From CAZTJA01 sp964613745 (lineage in GTDB: Bacteria; Desulfobacterota; Desulfomonilia; Desulfomonilales; Desulfomonilaceae): DNA of 12,353 nucleotides. Where the stretch lies: NCBI GenBank assembly GCA_964613745.1, contig CAZTJA010000094.1:1-12353 (forward strand). The letters run 5' to 3'. How positions within the stretch are numbered: position 1 is the first letter of the stretch; each line of letters opens with the position of its first letter. The notes beneath the pieces are model-generated. The model was not told the DNA's origin, made no database searches, and worked only from the letters and a program-made list of their open reading frames with translations. The position numbers and the translations under genes are program-made. This document shows, one piece after another, positions 7,219 through 12,353 of this stretch.

Positions 7219-7853
7219 TAAATAGGTCTGTAGGCTACCGCCATAATGCTGTCACACCAATCCATGCGGAATTCTTTGCACACCAGATCCACTATCCATC
7301 TTTTCAGGGGGTCCGAAGTGAGTGGAAATTTGTTGTAGCGGGTCAACTTAGCCACCTCGAATCCTACCATGCTCAGAATACTATATAGGTCATTAGCCGG
7401 CCACGGAGTTACATGTGTACAGTCGCGCTGTCTTACGGGATGCGCTGCATTGGGTACGGTCACCATAATCTTCCCGCCGGGGGTTGTATGTTCGAAAGCT
7501 GATGAGAGCATTTCCCTGCACGCATCCACGGTTAAATGCTCGATCACCTGATTTGCAAGTATGAAATCGAACCGTGTCTCCGGCGGAACATCTGCGAAGC
7601 AGCCGTAGTCAAAGGTCCCTTCCGGATCCGTATCCATACTAAAGTAGGCGGCCCCTGAGTTGAGGACTCTTTCTTCGTAAGGTTTGTGAGCACCCGCACC
7701 GATGTCCAGGACCCGTATCGTGATTCCGAGATGGTCGGCTAGTTCTTCAACCGGAGTGATCAAGGGCAGATCAAGAACACTGCCGAATTTGGCGTGGCAT
7801 TCAGACCTGAGCTTCATAAATTTATTCCAGGAGAGATCCTTATTTTGAGTCAA
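7218..7853 (-). CDS. SAM-dependent methyltransferase next to wzt
   Basis: The 211-aa product has class I methyltransferase landmarks: VLDIGAG at 48-54 (motif I), an acidic turn FSMDTDPEG (71-79), FILANQVIEHL (97-107) and TPGGKIMVTVPN (124-135). It starts at a TTG at 7853, supported by GGGAGG 6 nt upstream (7860-7865), so the rare start codon is credible. It begins 14 nt inside the end of wzt, which couples its translation to the exporter ATPase. Placement suggests it methylates the growing or finished glycan before export. In E. coli O8/O9a systems, terminal methylation (WbdD) stops chain growth and is the signal read by Wzt. No kinase domain like that of WbdD is present here. Target position and substrate are unknown. 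Confidence 0.87.
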   Translation of the reverse strand: MTQNKDLSWNKFMKLRSECHAKFGSVLDLPLITPVEELADHLGITIRVLDIGAGAHKPYEERVLNSGAAYFSMDTDPEGTFDYGCFADVPPETRFDFILANQVIEHLTVDACREMLSSAFEHTTPGGKIMVTVPNAAHPVRQRDCTHVTPWPANDLYSILSMVGFEVAKLTRYNKFPLTSDPLKRWIVDLVCKEFRMDWCDSIMAVAYRPI

Positions 7854-9072
7854 GATTCACCTCCCGATGATTCGTATTCAAAGTTGACGTTCTTTGAGCA
7901 TCAGTGTAGCGAACAAAATCCCATTCACATGCACCCGCTATCACTCCACGGGATCTTTTCGGTCCAACAACGGAGAAACTCGTTAAACTCGAGGACCCAA
8001 TTCTACGGCCGTTAACGGCAGCTTCCAATTGGATCTCATAAGCACCAGTGGAAAGATCATTTTCCGGATAGGCAACACGAATTTTGTAATTGCCGGCATC
8101 AATTGGTTTTGCGCAATGTTCGATGTTCGATCTGCACAGGATGCCTGCGGCGTTGAATATTTTGAGACGAAATTCGACGTCTGCCAGTTGCTCCCTAATT
8201 GAAAGTTCAATATGTACAGAGAACGGGGCGAAAGCATGTATTTCGTTTACCGGCGTATCCAACGTATCCAGGACCTCGCTTTTGATGACTGAGATCACGC
8301 CGAGAGGAGTTTGTACATTCTTCTTTTCGAGCCGTTTCTGTTCCGATCTGAACACAAGAGACTCGTATTGAGTAATAGTCTCAAGTATTTCTCCTTCCCG
8401 TAATAGGCGACCTTGTTCAAGCAGAATGCCGCGACTGGAAACGAACTGGAGTGTTTCCAGGCTATGGCTGACTAAAAGGATCGTCGCTCCGCTTTCCCTT
8501 AATCTTTGCATTCGAGCAAGGCTCTTGTTCTGGAAACGCAAATCTCCTACGGCAAAAGTCTCATCGATCAAAATCACATCGCTTTCGATATTAACGGCAA
8601 CTCCAAATCCTAATCGGCCGAGCATACCGCTGGAATACATACGAACGGGCTTATCGAACCATTCGCCCAATTCGGTGAAATCCTCGATACCCGGAAGTTT
8701 GTCTTCCATCTCCGATCTGGTCAATCCCATTATTGAACCCAGAAGTTTCACGTTTTCCCGCCCGGTAAGTTCCGGATTGAGACCCGCATTAAGCTCGATC
8801 ATAGGAAAAATCCGACCTGTTACTTCCACATTTCCTCTCGTGGGCAGGGTCACTCCGGCAAGAACTTTGAGCAAAGTACTTTTACCGGCTCCATTTCGGC
8901 CTAATATCCCGAAAGTTTCGCCTCTGGTAATTTCCAGATTGATTTCTCGCAACGCCCAAGGCCCCGAGGAGTCCGCTTCCCGCCCGATGAGCCTGTTCAG
9001 TAACATTTTTGGCGAAGGCAACCCATAGCGCTTCCAGAGTCCTTCTACTTTTATAACGGTGTCTTGGGCCAT
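7840..9072 (-). CDS. wzt: Polysaccharide ABC exporter ATPase with C-terminal Wzt-C-like domain
   Basis: The 410-aa protein joins an ABC ATPase (about 1-235) to a C-terminal beta-rich domain (about 255-395). ATPase motifs are Walker A GRNGAGKST (58-66), the signature YSSGMLGRL (146-154), typical of the O-antigen/teichoic-acid exporter class, Walker B VILIDETFAVGD (166-177) and His203 in VSHS. The C-terminal part fits the Wzt-C jelly-roll that binds the modified non-reducing end of O-antigens in O8/O9a-type systems. It includes alternating strands such as FSVHIELSI and YEIQLEAAV. About 20 hydrophilic residues trail the domain. It should pair with the permease encoded 6 bp upstream, energising glycan export across the inner membrane. 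Absence of the C-terminal domain would have suggested KpsT- or TagH-like transport. Its presence argues for substrate selection by the ATPase. Confidence 0.94.
   Translation of the reverse strand: MAQDTVIKVEGLWKRYGLPSPKMLLNRLIGREADSSGPWALREINLEITRGETFGILGRNGAGKSTLLKVLAGVTLPTRGNVEVTGRIFPMIELNAGLNPELTGRENVKLLGSIMGLTRSEMEDKLPGIEDFTELGEWFDKPVRMYSSGMLGRLGFGVAVNIESDVILIDETFAVGDLRFQNKSLARMQRLRESGATILLVSHSLETLQFVSSRGILLEQGRLLREGEILETITQYESLVFRSEQKRLEKKNVQTPLGVISVIKSEVLDTLDTPVNEIHAFAPFSVHIELSIREQLADVEFRLKIFNAAGILCRSNIEHCAKPIDAGNYKIRVAYPENDLSTGAYEIQLEAAVNGRRIGSSSLTSFSVVGPKRSRGVIAGACEWDFVRYTDAQRTSTLNTNHREVNLDSK
7860..7865 (-). promoter_or_regulatory. Strong ribosome binding site supporting a TTG start
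   Basis: The minus strand reads GGGAGG, then TGAATC, then TTG. The site lies inside the 3' end of wzt and supports translation of the methyltransferase from TTG 7853 rather than from the later ATG at codon 13. Confidence 0.7.
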
Positions 9073-9078
9073 TGCAGT

Positions 9079-9936
9079 TTACAGGACGTCAGCGAAGTAT
9101 CCGGACAATTTCCGGAAAATGGGCCAGGAGATCCCCAGTAGAAGAGCGGTTACAATTAGGGACAATGCCAAGGCGTCGAGTGGCGGGCCCTCTCCTCTCA
9201 GCAAGACGCTTCGGAAACCTTCGACTACTCCGACCATTGGATTCAGCATGTATAAAGAGCGGCTCTGTTCCGGCACTGAACTGAGAGGATAAATGACCGG
9301 GGTGGCAAACAGCCACGCCTGAGTTAAGAATGGGGTGGCAAAAATAAAGTCTTTCCTAAAAGTACCAAGTCCGGCAATAAGAATCCCTACCCCGAAAGCA
9401 ATCGCTATCATGAGTATGCTCAGAATGGGAATCCACAAAACCTGCAGGGTTAAAGGTATCTTGAAATAAAGAAGCATACCGGCCAAAATTAGACCCGACA
9501 TGACAAAATCAAAAAGGGTCGCAGTTACTGCTGCCAAGGGAAAGACTTCTCTCGGGAGTGCTATTTTTTTTATGACTTCTGCATTTGTCGTAATACTTGG
9601 ACCGCATGCCGCAACGGCATTCGTAAAAAAAGTCCATGGAACCAGTGCTGAAAAGCTGAAAAGAATGTACGGGATGCCGTCACTAGGGATGTTCACAAAA
9701 CCGCGAAGCATATTGAACAACAGCATGAGTATCAAAGGCTGTAAAAAAGCCCACCACATTCCCAGTGAAGATCGCCTGTACCTGCTGGTGATATCCCGAA
9801 CGACCAGAGCCCAAAGGAGAGAAAAGAATCTAGCAGTGGCTTGAGATCCTGAAGCTGGATTGAGGTATTGGGGTTTGAGCAATGTGGGGCTATTTCCGTT
9901 TTGTTCGGCCGAAATTTCTTCTGAATCGTGTTTCAT
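9079..9936 (-). CDS. wzm: Polysaccharide ABC exporter permease (ABC-2 type)
   Basis: This is a 285-aa inner-membrane protein with a hydrophilic 40-residue N-terminus followed by about six hydrophobic helices (roughly 60-80, 89-110, 133-158, 164-190, 199-217, 255-275). Family signatures are VVRDITSRYRRSSLG (45-59), the coupling region before helix 1, WWAFLQPL, LFATPVIYPLS (209-219) and LNPMVGVVEGFRS (231-243). Wzm-type permeases form a homodimeric channel that secretes lipid-linked polysaccharide with the Wzt ATPase, encoded 6 bp downstream. It is the first gene of the compact operon after a 115-bp gap behind tatC. The only start is ATG 9936, and the ribosome binding site is weak (AAGG about 13 nt upstream, or GAG close to the ATG). 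Confidence 0.95.
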   Translation of the reverse strand: MKHDSEEISAEQNGNSPTLLKPQYLNPASGSQATARFFSLLWALVVRDITSRYRRSSLGMWWAFLQPLILMLLFNMLRGFVNIPSDGIPYILFSFSALVPWTFFTNAVAACGPSITTNAEVIKKIALPREVFPLAAVTATLFDFVMSGLILAGMLLYFKIPLTLQVLWIPILSILMIAIAFGVGILIAGLGTFRKDFIFATPFLTQAWLFATPVIYPLSSVPEQSRSLYMLNPMVGVVEGFRSVLLRGEGPPLDALALSLIVTALLLGISWPIFRKLSGYFADVL

Positions 9937-9995
9937 TCACTCAAAAAGCCTTATCTAAGGAGCACGGCACCAGTGTTGGATACCAAGTTAATATT

Positions 9996-10028
9996 CGTGA
10001 ACACGTGCAGTTCCTTACACCAAACTGC
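9996..10028. repeat. Two short inverted repeats in the tatC-wzm intergenic space
   Basis: GCAGTT (10007-10012) and AACTGC (10023-10028) form a 6-bp stem with a 10-nt loop. Immediately beside it, CGTGAACACG (9996-10005) is a near-palindrome with 4-bp arms. Both lie 60-92 bp before the wzm start. Neither is followed by a T-run, so they are not terminators. They could be an operator or leader structure for the export operon, or chance. I found no convincing -35/-10 pair in 9937-10051. Confidence 0.3.
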
Positions 10029-10051
10029 CGTCATAAAACCATTCATCTGAT

Positions 10052-10816
10052 CTAATCCGATTGAGATTGCTCGAGGGCTTCGTTGCGTGATCGTTGTCGT
10101 TCAATCAGCACTAAGATGTAAATTCCTACCTCATAGAACAATAGTAATGGAACCGCCATCATGGTCTGATTGATAACGTCGGGAGTAGGAGTGAGGATAG
10201 CCGCAATAACAAAGCTCAAAACAACAAAATACCTTCTGCCGGTTTTCAGAATCGAGCTATTAACAACTCCCAATAAACCCAAAAAAACGATGACGATCGG
10301 AGTTTCGAAAACTGCGCCAAAGGCAAGCATGAGCAAAATAACAAGAGAAATATACTCCCGGATCGCAATCATTGGCTTCAGGTCTTCTGATCCCCAACTA
10401 AGGAAAAATTTGAATGCAGCGGGGAACACAAGAAAATAAGCGAATGCGGCTCCTGCGTAAAATAAAACGGTAGCAGCGATAATGAACGGGATGGCGTATT
10501 TTTTTTCGTGCTCATGTAGGCCGGGTCTGATGAATCGCCAAAGCTGATAAATTATCCACGGCAGAGTAATTATAACGGCCGCAAGAATAACCACCTTTAC
10601 GTAAATGAAAAAAGGATCGGGAAGCCCAGTGAAAACGAGCGACGAATCTTTCGGCAATATTTTTATTATGGGATCCGAAATGAGCTGAAGAAGCCTGGAA
10701 CTAAAAAAAGCGCAAATAATACTGACGATCAGCAGACCGGCCAGCGCCTTAACAAGGGCCTGTCGCAGCTCCTCAAGATGCTCAAGAAATGTCATTCGCC
10801 CTTCTTGGTCGGCCAA
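10052..10816 (-). CDS. tatC: Sec-independent protein translocase subunit TatC
   Basis: The 254-aa protein has the TatC layout of six transmembrane helices with cytoplasmic ends. Signature regions are FLEHLEELR (10-18) before helix 1, RPGLHEHEKK (97-106) in the first cytoplasmic loop, FETP (170-173), with the Glu corresponding to the conserved membrane-buried acid, and LTPTPD (208-213). TatC recognises twin-arginine signal peptides and, with TatA/TatB, moves folded proteins across the inner membrane. No tatA or tatB lies in this window. I use TTG 10816 because GAGGG sits 6 nt upstream (10823-10827). ATG 10795 would remove seven residues. The gene starts 31 bp after the malic enzyme stop, suggesting co-transcription. 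The tail after helix 6 is short and polar. Confidence 0.96.
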   Translation of the reverse strand: MADQEGRMTFLEHLEELRQALVKALAGLLIVSIICAFFSSRLLQLISDPIIKILPKDSSLVFTGLPDPFFIYVKVVILAAVIITLPWIIYQLWRFIRPGLHEHEKKYAIPFIIAATVLFYAGAAFAYFLVFPAAFKFFLSWGSEDLKPMIAIREYISLVILLMLAFGAVFETPIVIVFLGLLGVVNSSILKTGRRYFVVLSFVIAAILTPTPDVINQTMMAVPLLLFYEVGIYILVLIERQRSRNEALEQSQSD

Positions 10817-10847
10817 CCTGTTCCCTCTCGATTCTTTTCTTCTTCGG

Positions 10848-12278
10848 TTATCTGATCAGTGTTGGAGAATCAAATTTTCTAATTGCCTCACTTGCAACTG
10901 CAGCTCCGGCAACAGCTGCAGCAACGCTGGGGCAGACATCCGGATTAAAGATACCCGGGATTATGTTCTGATCCGCCAATTCTTCAGTCGGAACCAAAGC
11001 CGCAATTGCATCAGCAGCCGCCATCCTCATTGCCGAGTTTATCCTTCGAGCCCGTGCATCTAAAGCTCCACGGAATATTCCGGGAAACACGAGGGCATTG
11101 TTAATTTGATTCGGAAAATCGCTTCTGCCGGTTGCTACTATGCGTGCATAATCCAAAGCGTCCCACGGATCTACTTCCGGAACAGGGTTAGCCAGAGCAA
11201 ACACGACAGAGTTCTCCGCCATCACTGCCAAATCTTTTGGTTCCAGAAGATTTCCGCCCGAAAGACCGATAAAAACATCCGCTCCTTTGAGCAGGGTCTT
11301 AAGGTCGCCCTTTACCCCTTTTGAATTTGTCAAAGCCGCTAATTCCCGTTTTACGTTATTCATTCCCTCGGATCTGTCCGGATAGAGAGCTCCAGAGCGG
11401 TCACATGGCAGGATGTGTTTTGCGCCCCCTTCAATGAGGGCTTTAACGGTGGCGACTCCTGCAGCACCTGTTCCGGATAATACTATCGATACATCTTCCA
11501 ACCTTTTCCCTACCCGAGTCAGTGCATTTTTCAATGCGGCAAGAACAGCTATTGCAGTCCCGTGTTGGTCGTCGTGAAAAACCGGAATTTCCAACTCTTC
11601 CGCAAGGCGTTGCTCTATTTCAAAGCACCTTGGTGCGGAAATATCCTCAAGGTTTATTCCCGCGAAGGTCGGCACAACAGCTTTGACTACCGTTATTATT
11701 TTATCAATATCGGTCACGTTTAAACAGAGCGGTATGGCATTGATTCCTGCGAATTCCTTGAAAAGCATGGCCTTGCCTTCCATCACTGGAATTGCGCCAA
11801 GCGGCCCGATGGGGCCGAGTCCCAGTACGGCCGTTCCGTCCGTCACAATGGCAACCGTGTTGCCCTTCATTGTATATTGGTATGCAGCTCCGACGTTCTT
11901 GGCCACAGCCATGCTCACACGACCCACACCGGGAGTGTAAGCCATTGACAAATCCTCTCGTCCTCGAAGTCTTCTTTTTCCAATTACCTCTATTTTTCCA
12001 CCCACATGATAGGCAAATGTCCGATCAGTGACTTCGATTACTTCGACACCCGGCAATCTGCGGATTGCGTCAACAATTTGCTTTTCATGTGTTTCGTCTC
12101 TCGCATAAATATCGAGTTCACGAATCACGTGGTTTTTTTCTATTTTAATGACGGGAATAGCCCCAATGAGCGCTTGATGATCGCCGATTGTTGCCGCAAC
12201 CCGTGCTAATGCTCCGGGAAGACGGTCTATACGCACTCTGATTGTAAGACTGTAGCTCGGGGTAGTTTGACTACTCAT
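10848..12278 (-). CDS. NAD(P)-dependent malic enzyme with N-terminal ACT domain
   Basis: This 476-aa enzyme should oxidatively decarboxylate malate to pyruvate and CO2 in the cytosol. Residues 10-85 form an ACT-type fold (LTIRVRIDRLPGALARVAATI), a module that usually binds an amino acid or other effector, so activity may be allosteric. The catalytic part shows AYTPGVG (113-119), KAMLFKEFAGINAIP (169-183), NLEDISAPRCFEIE (209-222), FHDDQHGTAI (234-243) with the metal-binding Asp pair, and the dinucleotide loop GTGAAG (269-274). ATGRSDFPNQINN (382-394) and FPGIFRGALD are also typical. It lacks the phosphotransacetylase domain of the 750-aa MaeB class. Cofactor preference (NAD or NADP) is not certain. 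The ATG has an AAGGGA ribosome binding site 5 nt upstream (12284-12289). A promoter candidate lies ahead, and tatC follows 31 bp downstream. Confidence 0.95.
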   Translation of the reverse strand: MSSQTTPSYSLTIRVRIDRLPGALARVAATIGDHQALIGAIPVIKIEKNHVIRELDIYARDETHEKQIVDAIRRLPGVEVIEVTDRTFAYHVGGKIEVIGKRRLRGREDLSMAYTPGVGRVSMAVAKNVGAAYQYTMKGNTVAIVTDGTAVLGLGPIGPLGAIPVMEGKAMLFKEFAGINAIPLCLNVTDIDKIITVVKAVVPTFAGINLEDISAPRCFEIEQRLAEELEIPVFHDDQHGTAIAVLAALKNALTRVGKRLEDVSIVLSGTGAAGVATVKALIEGGAKHILPCDRSGALYPDRSEGMNNVKRELAALTNSKGVKGDLKTLLKGADVFIGLSGGNLLEPKDLAVMAENSVVFALANPVPEVDPWDALDYARIVATGRSDFPNQINNALVFPGIFRGALDARARRINSAMRMAAADAIAALVPTEELADQNIIPGIFNPDVCPSVAAAVAGAAVASEAIRKFDSPTLIR

Positions 12279-12306
12279 TTTTGTCCCTTAATTCAGGTGA
12301 TCAAAA

Positions 12307-12341
12307 ATAGTAGAGATACCACTTTATGCTTTTAAGAGCAA
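12307..12341 (-). promoter_or_regulatory. Candidate promoter(s) for the malic enzyme-tatC pair
   Basis: Two overlapping sigma70-like pairs can be read on the minus strand, each with 17-nt spacing: TTGCTC (12336-12341) with TATCTC (12313-12318), and TTAAAA (12330-12335) with TACTAT (12307-12312). Both place transcription start about 20 to 30 nt before the AAGGGA ribosome binding site. The region is AT-rich and non-coding to the window edge. This is a sequence-only prediction. Confidence 0.4.
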
Positions 12342-12353
12342 TTATTGTATTCG

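Noticed and set aside
7983..8237. 84-aa alternative frame on the minus strand inside wzt
   Set aside because: It is an out-of-frame reading of the Wzt C-terminal domain. The main frame continues without a break, so there is no sign of frameshift.
8426..9028. 200-aa plus-strand open frame
   Set aside because: It lies entirely antisense to wzt, whose ABC motifs are unmistakable. The plus-strand product is low-complexity, rich in Ser, Pro and Arg, and has no recognisable domain.
9500..9844. 114-aa plus-strand open frame
   Set aside because: It is antisense to the wzm membrane helices, and its composition is that of a reverse-complemented hydrophobic gene.

Overview
The window looks like a chromosomal segment from a Gram-negative bacterium of moderate GC. 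The evidence is a Wzm/Wzt-type polysaccharide ABC exporter, a six-helix TatC and a MacB/LolD-class ATPase. An ACT-domain malic enzyme without a phosphotransacetylase domain would fit an anaerobic deltaproteobacterium-like (Desulfobacterota) host, but the sequence alone does not prove this. An exact 100-base run of N (3288-3387) marks an assembly gap, so this is probably a draft or metagenome contig.

Layout. Almost everything is on the minus strand, so transcription runs from right to left. At the right edge, an ACT-domain malic enzyme (10848-12278) sits 31 bp upstream of tatC (10052-10816), with a plausible promoter and a good ribosome binding site ahead of the malic enzyme. After a 115-bp gap comes a tightly packed glycan export and assembly operon: wzm permease (9079-9936), wzt ATPase with a C-terminal substrate-binding domain (7840-9072), two class I methyltransferases (7218-7853 and 6478-7218), a double GT-B glycosyltransferase (4511-6481) and a GT4 glycosyltransferase (3408-4514). 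Neighbouring genes are 6 bp apart or overlap by 14, 1, 4 and 4 nt. The operon then enters the assembly gap. On its far side is a GT2 glycosyltransferase missing its N-terminus (2436-3287), then a 233-bp non-coding stretch with a candidate promoter and a hairpin, then a second GT2 enzyme (1111-2202) with an unusual N-terminal coiled coil. A lone MacB/LolD-type ABC ATPase (341-1090, plus strand) converges on this cluster. A small hypothetical ORF (2-268, minus strand) lies at the left edge.

How it may work together. The glycosyltransferases would build a lipid-linked glycan on the cytoplasmic face of the inner membrane. One or both methyltransferases may methylate it, Wzt would recognise the finished chain through its C-terminal domain, and Wzm would export it as O-antigen or capsule-like material. 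No initiating phosphoglycosyltransferase, sugar-nucleotide synthesis gene, Wzx or Wzy is visible, so the pathway must be completed elsewhere. The most distinctive parts are the tandem-repeat coiled coil on a glycosyltransferase, the pairing of Wzt-C with methyltransferases, and the two-headed GT-B protein. I saw no tRNA, rRNA, CRISPR array, transposase or integration site.
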